DNA of 64,000 nucleotides from Flavobacterium flavigenum (GCF_027111255.2 NZ_CP114285.2:4712001-4776000), one strand, 5' to 3'; positions 35,206-43,330 are shown, counted from the stretch's first letter. Notes: a model not told the origin generated them from the sequence alone. A program made the numbers and translations.

Positions 35206-37392
35206 ATGGAAATGGAACAATTTTACTACGATAATAAAATCGTAAAAAAATTCATTTATGCCACCATCCTTTTTGGAGTAGTGGGTATGTTAGTGGGACT
35301 GACCTTGGCGGTTATGTACCTTTTTCCCAACATGACCGATGGGATTTCGTGGCTTAGTTATGGCCGTTTAAGACCTTTGCACACCAACGCTGTAATTTTT
35401 GCTTTTGTTGGGAATGCCTTTTTTGCGGGAATGTATTATTCGCTGCAAAGATTACTTAAAGCCAGGATGTTCAGTGACTTTTTAAGTAATCTGCATTTCT
35501 GGGGATGGCAGCTTATTATTGTTGCTGCAGCCATTACATTACCTTTAGGATATACTTCTTCGAAAGAATATGCCGAACTGGAATGGCCTATTGATATTGC
35601 CATTGCATTAATCTGGGTGGTGATGGGAATCAATATGATAGGTACAATGATTCGTCGTAGAGAACGTCATTTGTATGTAGCTATCTGGTTTTACATTGCG
35701 ACATTCGTTACAGTTGCCGTTTTGCATATTTTCAATAATATAGAAATTCCGGTTTCAGGATTAAAAAGTTATTCTGTTTACGCCGGTGTTCAGGATGCTT
35801 TGGTACAATGGTGGTACGGGCATAATGCGGTGGCATTTTTCCTGACCACTCCATTCTTAGGATTGATGTATTACTTTATTCCAAAGGTAGCCAACCGACC
35901 AGTTTATTCTTATCGATTGTCGATTATTCACTTTTGGTCATTGATTTTCATTTATATCTGGGCAGGACCGCATCATTTATTGTATTCTGCTTTACCAAAT
36001 TGGGCTCAGAATTTAGGGGTTGCATTTTCTGTAATGCTAATTGCTCCGTCCTGGGGAGGTATGATCAACGGATTATTGACTTTAAGAGGTGCGTGGGATA
36101 AAGTTCGTGTAGAACCGGTATTGAAATTTTTTGTAGTAGCGATTACAGGTTACGGAATGGCAACTTTTGAAGGCCCAATGCTTTCTTTTAAAAATGTAAA
36201 TGCTATTGCACATTATACAGACTGGATAGTAGCACACGTACACGTAGGGGCTTTAGCCTGGAATGGATTTATGTCTTTCGGTATTATTTACTGGCTGATT
36301 CCACGAATGACAAAAAGCACATTGTTCTCTACTAAATTAGCCAATTTCCATTTCTGGATCGGAACTTTAGGAATCATCTTGTATGCTTTACCTATGTACG
36401 TAGCAGGTTTTCAGCAGGCATCTATGTGGAAACAGTTCAATCCGGATGGAACTTTGACCTACGGTAATTTCCTTGAAACTGTTACAGCTATTATGCCTCT
36501 GTATTGGATGAGAGCTATTGGTGGTAGTTTGTACCTTATCGGAATGCTGACCCTGATTTACAATATCATCATGACTGTCAGAGCCGGGCAGCCTGTAGAA
36601 GACGAATTGGCTCAGGCTCCTGCATTGCAGACCATTAAAAGCGGTAGAATTAGTGGAGAAAAATTCCATTCATGGCTGGAAAGAAAACCAATCCAGTTAT
36701 CAATTTTAGCAACTATTGCGATTTTAATTGGAGGTATTATTCAGATTGTGCCAACGATTATGGTAAAATCGAATATTCCAACGATTTCAAGTGTAAAACC
36801 ATACACGCCGTTAGAGCTGGAAGGACGTGATTTATACATCCGAGAAGGCTGTGTGGGCTGTCACTCTCAATCGGTTCGTCCATTTAGAAGCGAGGTAGAG
36901 CGTTACGGTCCTCAGGCGAAAGCAGGAGAATTTGTGTACGATCATCCATTCTTATGGGGATCAAAACGTACAGGTCCTGATTTGCAGCGAGTAGGTGGTA
37001 AGTACAATGACAACTGGCACTTTAACCACATGTGGAATCCGCAAAGTACATCTGCAGGATCAATTATGCCGGGTTATAAATGGCTGTTTGATAACAAACC
37101 ATTGGATATTTCCTTAACCGAAAAGAAGATGAAAGTTATGGTTACGCTTGGGGTTCCTTATTCAGAAGCAGAAGTTGCCAATGCTCAGAAAACCTTGAGA
37201 ACTCAGGCTCTTGCCATTGAAAAAAGCTTAGAAAATGATCCTGACTATGTGAAAAGTTATGAGGATAGCAGGAAAAAAGCCGCTGCAAAAGGAGAAAAAT
37301 TTGTTCCTATGAACGAAAGAGAAATTGTAGCCCTGATTGCTTACATACAAAGGCTTGGAACTGATATTAAAGTAAAAGAAACTTCAAAATAA
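35206..37392 (+). CDS. ccoNO: Cytochrome c oxidase cbb3-type, fused subunits I and II
   Basis: A 728-residue fusion. Residues about 1-475 are CcoN, the haem-copper subunit with some twelve membrane segments and conserved His in motifs such as RLRPLHTNAVIFAF, WWYGHNAVAFF, WAGPHHLLYSALP and DWIVAHVHVGAL. After about residue 495 comes CcoO: one membrane segment and a monohaem cytochrome c domain with C549-V-G-C552-H553 and a likely Met ligand in SIMPGYKWL. It reduces oxygen with high affinity and pumps protons. The N-O fusion is characteristic of Bacteroidetes. It follows ccoS by 2 bp. Confidence 0.96.
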   Translation: MEMEQFYYDNKIVKKFIYATILFGVVGMLVGLTLAVMYLFPNMTDGISWLSYGRLRPLHTNAVIFAFVGNAFFAGMYYSLQRLLKARMFSDFLSNLHFWGWQLIIVAAAITLPLGYTSSKEYAELEWPIDIAIALIWVVMGINMIGTMIRRRERHLYVAIWFYIATFVTVAVLHIFNNIEIPVSGLKSYSVYAGVQDALVQWWYGHNAVAFFLTTPFLGLMYYFIPKVANRPVYSYRLSIIHFWSLIFIYIWAGPHHLLYSALPNWAQNLGVAFSVMLIAPSWGGMINGLLTLRGAWDKVRVEPVLKFFVVAITGYGMATFEGPMLSFKNVNAIAHYTDWIVAHVHVGALAWNGFMSFGIIYWLIPRMTKSTLFSTKLANFHFWIGTLGIILYALPMYVAGFQQASMWKQFNPDGTLTYGNFLETVTAIMPLYWMRAIGGSLYLIGMLTLIYNIIMTVRAGQPVEDELAQAPALQTIKSGRISGEKFHSWLERKPIQLSILATIAILIGGIIQIVPTIMVKSNIPTISSVKPYTPLELEGRDLYIREGCVGCHSQSVRPFRSEVERYGPQAKAGEFVYDHPFLWGSKRTGPDLQRVGGKYNDNWHFNHMWNPQSTSAGSIMPGYKWLFDNKPLDISLTEKKMKVMVTLGVPYSEAEVANAQKTLRTQALAIEKSLENDPDYVKSYEDSRKKAAAKGEKFVPMNEREIVALIAYIQRLGTDIKVKETSK

Positions 37393-37399
37393 CAGCATT

Positions 37400-37594
37400 A
37401 TGTTTGAACAGATAAAACACAATATGGAAACGATATCGGGTATAGAAATTTACCCGATTCTTTCCCTACTGATTTTCTTCATCTTTTTTGTGGGATTAGG
37501 TTTTTGGGTGTTTTCATACACAAAAGATAAAATCAAAGAAATGAGTCAAATTCCTCTCGAAGAGGGAACTATTATAATTTCAAAAGATAATTAA
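37400..37594 (+). CDS. ccoQ: cbb3-type oxidase small subunit CcoQ-like
   Basis: A 64-residue single-pass membrane protein with hydrophobic segment IYPILSLLIFFIFFVGLGFWVF and a cytoplasmic KDKIKEMSQIPLEE tail. Position between ccoNO and ccoP and size identify it as CcoQ, which stabilises the oxidase complex elsewhere. Gaps are 7 bp and 1 bp. Confidence 0.85.
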   Translation: MFEQIKHNMETISGIEIYPILSLLIFFIFFVGLGFWVFSYTKDKIKEMSQIPLEEGTIIISKDN

Positions 37595-37595
37595 A

Positions 37596-38507
37596 ATGAA
37601 AAAGTTTTTTCCAGTATATGTTAGATTGCCATTGGTTTTCTTTACAGTATTTGCATTGATGGAATATTTTATAGACTCAGGTGACAGACCTGCCTTTATA
37701 AAATATCCAATGGTTTCAGTCTTTTTATTTGTCTTTTTGTTTATTCTGATTGCCATCGAAATTACACTTCATGCTGTAAATCGCGTCATGTACCAATTAT
37801 TGTCTCCGGAAGAAAAAGAAAAGCTGGCGTACGAAGAAAGTCTGAGTTTCAAAGAAAGTACCTGGTTTAAAAACCTGATGCACAAGCTTACGAAAACAGA
37901 ACCAATTGAAAAAGAAGGCGACCTGTTGATGGATCATGATTATGACGGAATCAAAGAATTAGATAATAATTTACCGCCATGGTGGGTGTATTTGTTCTAT
38001 ATCTGTATTGTTTTTGGAGTGGTTTATGTTTTTTACTTTGATGTTTATGGAGGTGACAATCAGGAAATGGAATTGAAAAAGGAAATGGCTCAGGCAAAAA
38101 TTGAAGTAGAAGAATACCTGAAAACAGCTCCGGATTTAATGGACGAAAAAACAGTGGTTTTGCTTACCGATGATGCGAGTCTGGCTGCCGGAAAAGAAAT
38201 TTTCACGACCAATTGCGCAGCCTGCCACAGAGCCGATGCCGGAGGACAGATTGGTCCGAATTTAACGGATGATCATTGGATTTTAGGTGGCGGAATCAAA
38301 AATGTTTTCCATACCATTACCAATGGAGGACGTGACGGAAAAGGAATGGTTTCCTGGAAAACGAACGGTATGAAACCAAAAGAGATTCAAAAAGTAGCAA
38401 GTTATATTTTGTCTTTACAGGGAAGTAATCCAAAAGACGCAAAAGAAGCTGAAGGTGAAGTTTGGGTAGACGAAAGTGCTCCAAAAAATGATGCCGCAGC
38501 AAAATAA
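37596..38507 (+). CDS. ccoP: cbb3-type oxidase subunit III, mono-haem
   Basis: A 303-residue protein with two N-terminal hydrophobic segments (about 8-22 and 33-56), the CcoP-type segment PPWWVYLFYICIVFGVVYVFYF at about 129-150, and a C-terminal cytochrome c domain with C207-A-A-C210-H211. Proteobacterial CcoP has two haem c sites; here only one is present, as is usual in Bacteroidetes. It relays electrons from periplasmic cytochromes or the bc complex to CcoO. The extra N-terminal membrane part is also a phylum trait. Confidence 0.94.
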   Translation: MKKFFPVYVRLPLVFFTVFALMEYFIDSGDRPAFIKYPMVSVFLFVFLFILIAIEITLHAVNRVMYQLLSPEEKEKLAYEESLSFKESTWFKNLMHKLTKTEPIEKEGDLLMDHDYDGIKELDNNLPPWWVYLFYICIVFGVVYVFYFDVYGGDNQEMELKKEMAQAKIEVEEYLKTAPDLMDEKTVVLLTDDASLAAGKEIFTTNCAACHRADAGGQIGPNLTDDHWILGGGIKNVFHTITNGGRDGKGMVSWKTNGMKPKEIQKVASYILSLQGSNPKDAKEAEGEVWVDESAPKNDAAAK

Positions 38508-38543
38508 ACAAGAGTTAATACAGCAGTTTAAAAAATAAGTACC

Positions 38544-39962
38544 ATGTCAAATTTACCAGACGAAACTTTTAGAGATACCATCGGAACCATTGATGAAGGC
38601 GGAAAACGAAAGTTTATTTTCCCTAAAAAACCGTCTGGTAAGTTTTACGAGTATCGCAAAATAGTCAGTTATGTTTTATTGGCGATTCTGATTGCGAATC
38701 CGTTTATAAAGGTTAACGGAAACCAGTTTATGATGTTCAACATCACAGAACGTCGTTTTAATATTTTTGGATTCCCTTTCTGGCCCCAGGATTTTTACCT
38801 TTTTGTGATTTCGATGCTCGTTGGTGTTGTGTTTGTCATTTTATTTACCGTTGTTTTTGGAAGGATATTTTGCGGATGGATTTGTCCTCAGACGATTTTC
38901 CTCGAAATGGTTTTCCGCCGAATTGAATATTGGATTGACGGTGACCGTGGTGCACAATCCCGTTTGGCAAGACAGGAATGGAATGCTGAGAAAATCCGAA
39001 AAAGACTTACTAAATGGTTTGTCTTCTTTTTGATTTCTTTCGGAATCGCCAATGTTTTTCTAGCCTATTTAGTGGGAAGCGATACCTTATTTTTAATGAT
39101 GGAACAAGGGCCTATTGAACAAGCAGGGAATTTTACGGCATTGCTTATTTTTACAGGCGTTTTCTATTTTGTTTTTGTATGGTTTCGCGAACAGGTTTGT
39201 ATTATTGCCTGTCCTTACGGCAGATTACAGGGTGTACTTTTAGACAATAAATCGATAAATGTGGCCTATGATTTTGTACGTGGCGAAAAGGAGCAGGGGC
39301 GTGCCAAATTCAATAAAAAAGAAGACAGGGCTTTAACCGGAAAAGGCGATTGTATCGATTGCCATCAATGTGTGCATGTCTGCCCAATGGGAATCGACAT
39401 TCGAAACGGAACGCAGTTAGAATGTACCAATTGTACCGCCTGTATCGATGAATGCGACTCTATTATGGACTCAGTTGGTCTTCCAAAAGGATTGATTCGT
39501 TATGCATCTGAAGACGAAATAGAGAAAAAAGAGCCTTTCAAATTCACAACCCGAATGAAAGGCTACACCGCAGTCTTATTTATTCTGTTGAGTGTTTTTG
39601 TCGGAATGCTGTTTTTAAGAACCAATGTCGAAGCGATTATTTTACGTTTACCGGGACAGCTTTTCCAGCACAAAGGCGATAAAATCAGTAATGTTTACAC
39701 CTATAAAATTGTCAACAAGACCATGAAAGATTACAACGATATCCACTTTGAATTAATCGATCAGAAAGGTGAAATCAGCAAAGTGGGAGAACAGCATTTT
39801 AAAGTAGCGAAAGAAGGCATTTCACAGGGAACTTTATTCATCGAAATCAATGAAGTGCTGCTGGAAAGCGATAAAACCAAAGTTAAAATTGGTGTTTATA
39901 ACGGAAAAGAATTACTCGAAACCACAACAACAAATTTCTTAGGACCGAGAAGTTTTAATTAA
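38544..39962 (+). CDS. ccoG: cbb3 assembly protein CcoG, 2x[4Fe-4S] cupric reductase
   Basis: A 472-residue polyferredoxin-like membrane protein. After four or five membrane segments (including GRIFCGWICPQTIFLEMVFRR) come two [4Fe-4S] motifs: cysteines 270, 273, 276, 280 in CIDCHQCVHVCP and 294, 297, 300, 304 in CTNCTACIDEC. A further membrane segment and an Ig-like FixG_C domain end the protein. CcoG reduces Cu(II) to Cu(I) for the oxidase copper chain. It follows ccoP by 36 bp. Confidence 0.95.
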   Translation: MSNLPDETFRDTIGTIDEGGKRKFIFPKKPSGKFYEYRKIVSYVLLAILIANPFIKVNGNQFMMFNITERRFNIFGFPFWPQDFYLFVISMLVGVVFVILFTVVFGRIFCGWICPQTIFLEMVFRRIEYWIDGDRGAQSRLARQEWNAEKIRKRLTKWFVFFLISFGIANVFLAYLVGSDTLFLMMEQGPIEQAGNFTALLIFTGVFYFVFVWFREQVCIIACPYGRLQGVLLDNKSINVAYDFVRGEKEQGRAKFNKKEDRALTGKGDCIDCHQCVHVCPMGIDIRNGTQLECTNCTACIDECDSIMDSVGLPKGLIRYASEDEIEKKEPFKFTTRMKGYTAVLFILLSVFVGMLFLRTNVEAIILRLPGQLFQHKGDKISNVYTYKIVNKTMKDYNDIHFELIDQKGEISKVGEQHFKVAKEGISQGTLFIEINEVLLESDKTKVKIGVYNGKELLETTTTNFLGPRSFN

Positions 39963-40000
39963 AGTATAAACCTGTCTGAAGTATAATTTAAAAAAAATAT

Positions 40001-40135
40001 TTAACACATAGAGACATAGATTAAAATTTCAATAAAAATAGGTTTTAGAAAAACTAGTTTTAACACATAGCTATGTGTTTTAAAGCAAGTGAAACGCCTT
40101 TTTTAGTCTATGAAAACTATGATTCTATGTGTTGT
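40001..40135. repeat. ACACATAG inverted-repeat cluster between ccoG and ccoH
   Basis: AACACATAG occurs at 40002-40010 and 40062-40070; the latter is followed directly by CTATGTGTT, making a perfect 18-bp palindrome. CTATGTGTT recurs around 40125-40133. The elements can pair in several ways. Coding reading through this stretch is poor, which supports placing the ccoH start at 40167. Confidence 0.7.
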
Positions 40136-40166
40136 AATTATATTCAATATATTAAATAACAATAGT

Positions 40167-40616
40167 ATGAAAATCAATTGGGGAACAGGAATTGTCATAG
40201 CATTCGGATTGTTTATGACCTTTATTTTATATTTTGTTTTTGAAGTACAATCCAACAGCAAATACGACAACGATTTGGTTGTTGAAGAATATTACAAGCA
40301 CGATTCGCATTTTCAGGATGAAATGGCGCGTATTCAGAATGCACATGATTTACAGTACAAGCCTTCAATTAAGTATGTGGAAGACGGAGTAAAAATCACT
40401 TTTCCTGAAACTTTCGAAAGCAATAAACTAAAAGGAAACGTTTTGCTGTATCGCCCTTCAAACAAAAAGTTTGATTTCAATACTCAGATTGCCCTGACTA
40501 ATTCATCTTTGCTTATTCCGCAAAAGAAACTGGTAAAAGGACGCTGGGATGTCAACATGGAATGGCAGTACGATGGCAAAAAATACTTAACCAAAGAGGT
40601 CATTTACGTCAATTAA
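40167..40616 (+). CDS. ccoH: FixH-family protein, cbb3 oxidase assembly (CcoH)
   Basis: From the ATG at 40167 the protein has 149 residues: MKINWGTGIVIAFGLFMTFILYFVF is the single membrane anchor, followed by a periplasmic FixH domain with YYKHDSHFQDEMARIQNA and LLYRPSNKKFDF. CcoH is a late assembly and stability factor of the cbb3 oxidase. An upstream in-frame ATG at 40110 would start inside the ACACATAG repeat region and is rejected. Confidence 0.88.
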   Translation: MKINWGTGIVIAFGLFMTFILYFVFEVQSNSKYDNDLVVEEYYKHDSHFQDEMARIQNAHDLQYKPSIKYVEDGVKITFPETFESNKLKGNVLLYRPSNKKFDFNTQIALTNSSLLIPQKKLVKGRWDVNMEWQYDGKKYLTKEVIYVN

Positions 40617-40760
40617 ATGCATTCAGCGAAAACCATGAGTAAAGTTTTAAAGACAATCTTGCCATTCCGTAGGAATCTCAATACACAGTAATTAAAAGTT
40701 TAGAGATTCCTATAGAATAATAACTGTATCAAATTAATCTGTGGATAAAAAAAATAAATC

Positions 40761-41462
40761 ATGCTCTATTCCGCTTTCATATTAGGACTTATCAGCAGTT
40801 TGCATTGCGTTGGGATGTGCGGCCCAATTGCCATGATGCTTCCGGTGGATCATAAAAATGAAGCTAAAAAAGTAACGCAGATCATAACCTACCATTTAGG
40901 AAGATTAACAGCTTATGCCACAATCGGATTGATATTCGGATTATTAGGAAGAGGTTTTTTCCTTGCAGGATTACAACAGAAAATGTCCATTTTTATTGGT
41001 TTGGCGATGATTGCCGCAGTTTTGATTCCGGAAAGAATCTTTTCAAAATACAATTTCTCTAAACCCGTTTATAAAGTGATTTCAAACCTAAAATCTTCTT
41101 TAGGGAAACAATTTAAAAACAAAAGTTACAAATCTCTTTTCACAATTGGATTATTAAACGGTTTTCTGCCTTGCGGAATGGTATATGTGGCTTTATTTGG
41201 AGCTATCGCTATGCAAAGTGCAGGTTTAGGCGTTTTATACATGCTCTTGTTCGGATTAGGAACAGTACCACTAATGACGATTGTGGTTTACATTCATTCT
41301 TTACTGAAACTGCCCTTTCGAAATAAAATTCAAAAAGTAATTCCTTATGTCGCTGTTGTAATTGGCGTTTTATTTATTCTCAGAGGTTTGGGATTGGGAA
41401 TTCCGTATGTTTCTCCCTCTAATATGAGTTTGTTTGTACAGTGGAATCCTGATTGTCATTGA
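40761..41462 (+). CDS. SafE/TauE-like membrane protein of the cbb3 cluster
   Basis: A 233-residue membrane protein of the SafE/DsbD-transmembrane group with six hydrophobic segments. The start LYSAFILGLISSLHCVGMCGPIAMMLP carries the HCxGMCG motif, and LLNGFLPCGMVYVALFGAI repeats a Cys in the second half. These proteins follow ccoH in many Bacteroidetes and are thought to help copper or redox steps in oxidase assembly; CcoA-like copper transport is a guess. It ends the cco gene group. Confidence 0.85.
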   Translation: MLYSAFILGLISSLHCVGMCGPIAMMLPVDHKNEAKKVTQIITYHLGRLTAYATIGLIFGLLGRGFFLAGLQQKMSIFIGLAMIAAVLIPERIFSKYNFSKPVYKVISNLKSSLGKQFKNKSYKSLFTIGLLNGFLPCGMVYVALFGAIAMQSAGLGVLYMLLFGLGTVPLMTIVVYIHSLLKLPFRNKIQKVIPYVAVVIGVLFILRGLGLGIPYVSPSNMSLFVQWNPDCH

Positions 41463-41546
41463 AAATAGACACTCTGCTACCTAAAGTGAAGTTCGAAAAA
41501 TGGACAAAAAAGTTACCCAAAACCAGCGATTTTTTTTAAGCGGCTA

Positions 41547-42251
41547 TTAGTAGCCGGTTTTATGGAAGTATCCTGGTTTTTTCATTTTGTTTTTTAAATT
41601 TATTAAATCTTCTATATTATAAATTCCTGTTCCGCTAAAATTTATTTCCTTCAGATTACTGGGAAACAAATTCCAATCTAGGTTTGTAAGTTTTGTATCT
41701 GTAAGTCCCAAAATCTTTAAATTTTGTAATTGATAAAGTGTTGAGGGTAATTTGTATAGCGGACAATTTTCAATGCGGAGTGTTTTTAATTTAGTTAATT
41801 GAAATATTGAATCAGGAATTGAAGCTAAATCAGTTCCCCTAAGCATTAAAAATTCTAATGATTTTATATTTGTTATCCACTCTGGAAATACTTGGATTGG
41901 ACAATTTAAGACTGATATTTTTTTAAGCTTTTTTAAGCTTGCGATTTCATTTGGAAGTTCAAAATCATTCAAATAATAAATACTTGTATCGGCTTGAATT
42001 TCTAAAACTTTAAGATTTACAAATTTTGAAAAGATTTCTCCTTGATATTTCAAATTTTGATCATAAGAAAGGAGTTTTAGTTCTAGACAATTTTCAGGAT
42101 TTTTACAAGCCTCTATTAATGATGAGAATTTAGATTTCTTGAATAAAATCATTTTTCTATTAGATATATATTGTTTTCGGTATGTCAGTGGGTGTGGCTC
42201 TAATTTAGGCTCATTTTCCGGCTTTATCAAATCATTCAAATACAAAAACAT
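41547..42251 (-). CDS. Leucine-rich-repeat protein, accessory
   Basis: A 234-residue protein with about five LRR units between residues 80 and 215, for example LKKLKKISVLNCPIQVFPEW, IKSLEFLMLRGTDLASIPDS and LTKLKTLRIENCPLYKLPST. The N-terminal ~60 residues are not recognised, and there is no signal peptide. LRRs bind proteins. It lies alone, opposite to the cco genes, beside a repeat-rich stretch, which suggests an acquired cassette-like gene. No partner can be named. Confidence 0.8.
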   Translation of the reverse strand: MFLYLNDLIKPENEPKLEPHPLTYRKQYISNRKMILFKKSKFSSLIEACKNPENCLELKLLSYDQNLKYQGEIFSKFVNLKVLEIQADTSIYYLNDFELPNEIASLKKLKKISVLNCPIQVFPEWITNIKSLEFLMLRGTDLASIPDSIFQLTKLKTLRIENCPLYKLPSTLYQLQNLKILGLTDTKLTNLDWNLFPSNLKEINFSGTGIYNIEDLINLKNKMKKPGYFHKTGY

Positions 42252-42327
42252 TTTCCATTTAGTCTATTGCCCAAATCCGTTGTAGTAGCTGTTAACTGTC
42301 GTTATTGTATGCTTTTCTTCTCAATCT

Positions 42328-42563
42328 GGTGCTCGTTTGCAACGAGTACCTATTTATTTATAGAAACTAAATGAAGCGTTTGTAACGCGGCTGTTTACAT
42401 GTATTTCTTACAAATTTATAGAGAACTTTTGTTTTAATAGCCGCATTACAAATGCTACAATTTATCTTTTAATTTATTTAGGTACTCGTTGCAAACGAGC
42501 ACCAGAGGGAAATACCACAGTTTATATTTTAATTTATGTGCGCACTCGTTGCAAACGATCACC
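42328..42563. repeat. REP-like nested palindrome array
   Basis: A 23-bp sequence with core CTCGTTTGCAACGAG at 42328-42350 recurs as its exact reverse complement at 42481-42503; a third, diverged copy lies at 42541-42563. Each copy is itself nearly palindromic. Inside, 42375-42392 and 42439-42456 form a second inverted pair (GTTTGTAACGCGGCT against AGCCGCATTACAAATGC, two differences). The last two copies share a CAGAGGGA tail and a 60-bp spacing. No transposase is in the window. Confidence 0.8.
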
Positions 42564-42617
42564 AGAGGGATATTCAGGCTTATATTCTATTTTTTATGCA
42601 TTGCTAACGTTTTGCTA

Positions 42618-42715
42618 TTAGGCGATGTAGCGGTTAAAATTCACTATTTTATCTGTTTTGCGCGAAATTTTACAGATACAAAATTATCAAATAACCATTG
42701 CGTTATATCGCTTAG
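42618..42715. repeat. Large imperfect palindrome
   Basis: TTAGGCGATGTAGCGGTTA (42618-42636) pairs with the reverse complement of 42692-42715, allowing three substitutions and one 4-nt gap. The 55-bp loop is AT-rich. The design of long, imperfect arms is reminiscent of integron attC sites or of non-autonomous elements, but diagnostic core sites are not clear. Confidence 0.5.
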
Positions 42716-42801
42716 TGCTGTTGTATGACGGCTATTTCTCTTCGGAATTGTATTTTTGAAAAGTTTTTAAGATTTTAGTAGGAAATATGGAAGTTATATT
42801 C

Positions 42802-42809
42802 TACTTTTG
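42802..42809 (+). promoter_or_regulatory. -7 promoter box before the hairpin RNA candidate
   Basis: TACTTTTG fits TAnnTTTG exactly. Transcription would start near 42814, only a few nucleotides before a strong terminator hairpin. Confidence 0.55.
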
Positions 42810-42813
42810 TACT

Positions 42814-42880
42814 CACAATTACCCAACTACATATTTAAGCGATGTTATATCGAATCGAGATGTAGTTGGGTTTTTTATTG
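42814..42880 (+). ncRNA. Candidate short hairpin RNA or transcription attenuator
   Basis: ACCCAACTACAT (42821-42832) and ATGTAGTTGGGT (42860-42871) make a perfect 12-bp stem followed by TTTTTT. Inside the loop CGAT (42840-42843) can pair with ATCG (42849-42852). With the promoter box at 42802-42809 this would yield an RNA of about 65 nt ending in a U run. It may be a small RNA or a leader terminator controlling what lies downstream. I cannot name an RNA family. Confidence 0.45.
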
Positions 42881-42943
42881 TCTAATTTTTAAAAACTAAA
42901 ACGCTTATGATATTATGAAGATTAACCAACTAAACCCATATCG

Positions 42944-43051
42944 ATGGAGAAAGTTAGATTGCCGTGGTGGCGTAACCCTGAGTTTTTATTCAATCTTGCA
43001 CTTGAGACCGCTTGGAAAGGATTAACTCTGTATTTTATGTTTAAAGGATAG
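42944..43051 (+). CDS. Possible small or fragmentary ORF, 35 residues
   Basis: The frame encodes a 35-residue peptide with start MEKVRLPWWRNPEF and tail LTLYFMFKG. It is rich in aromatic and Leu residues. Directly after its end, the +1 frame continues as KDRLVYQLYAKHV and then stops, so a slightly longer protein may have been broken by a frameshift. It lies between a hairpin with T run (42821-42876) and another terminator (43119-43151). I do not recognise it; it may not be translated. Confidence 0.3.
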   Translation: MEKVRLPWWRNPEFLFNLALETAWKGLTLYFMFKG

Positions 43052-43118
43052 GTTAGTCTATCAACTCTATGCGAAACACGTATAGTTTAATATTTTCAAC
43101 CATTTAATTAAAGTCTGT

Positions 43119-43151
43119 CCGAGAGTGTTAGCGCACTTTCGGCTTTCTTTT
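43119..43151 (+). terminator. Terminator in the accessory spacer
   Basis: CCGAGAGTG and CACTTTCGG form a 9-bp stem with one G-U pair and a 6-nt loop, followed by CTTTCTTTT on the plus strand. It would end any transcript coming from the 42.8-43.1 kb stretch. Confidence 0.65.
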
Positions 43152-43214
43152 AATATCAGTATCATCTATAAGAACATTAGAAGTTTTATCTTCAAAATCT
43201 CTCTTTTTAAATAC
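43128..43214 (-). pseudogene. Possible 3' remnant of a coding sequence
   Basis: The minus strand reads 28 codons with coding-like composition (VFKKRDFEDKTSN through IKRKPKVR) and a stop at 43128-43130, but has no ATG. A -7-like TATCTTTG (43219-43226, minus strand) lies immediately upstream. It might be the tail of a lost gene or chance. It overlaps the terminator hairpin. Confidence 0.25.
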
Positions 43215-43330
43215 TCCGCAAAGATACAAAAAATATTTTTCTACAACTATTGTATATTAACTAATTTATGCGTAAGAAACTTTTAACAAGCACAATTTCA
43301 AAGAACTGATTTAAATTAAATATAAATATA

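Larger units (their letters stand above)
42284..42734. repeat. Repeat unit bounded by related ~20-bp motifs
   Basis: AGTAGCTGTTAACTGTCG at 42284-42303 region and AGTGCTGTTGTATGACGG at 42714-42731 are clearly related and in the same orientation. Between them lie REP-like palindromes and a large imperfect palindrome. No ORF of coding quality is seen. It may be an insertion or cassette-like element next to the LRR gene. Confidence 0.45.

Noticed and set aside
40110..40166. Longer N-terminus for ccoH
   Set aside because: It begins in the ACACATAG repeat, and the ATG at 40167 gives the standard FixH membrane anchor start.
42328..42563. CRISPR array
   Set aside because: Only three copies, they are palindromic and partly inverted, spacers are not uniform, and no cas genes are near.
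42489..42728. 79-codon plus-strand frame inside the repeat stretch
   Set aside because: It runs through the REP-like copies and the large palindrome and has no protein-like composition or promoter.
42802..43155. tmRNA, RNase P RNA, 6S RNA or SRP RNA in the 42.8-43.15 kb stretch
   Set aside because: The length of about 350 nt invited the idea, but no tRNA-like ends, tag frame, GAGGAAAGTCC element or SRP loop is present.
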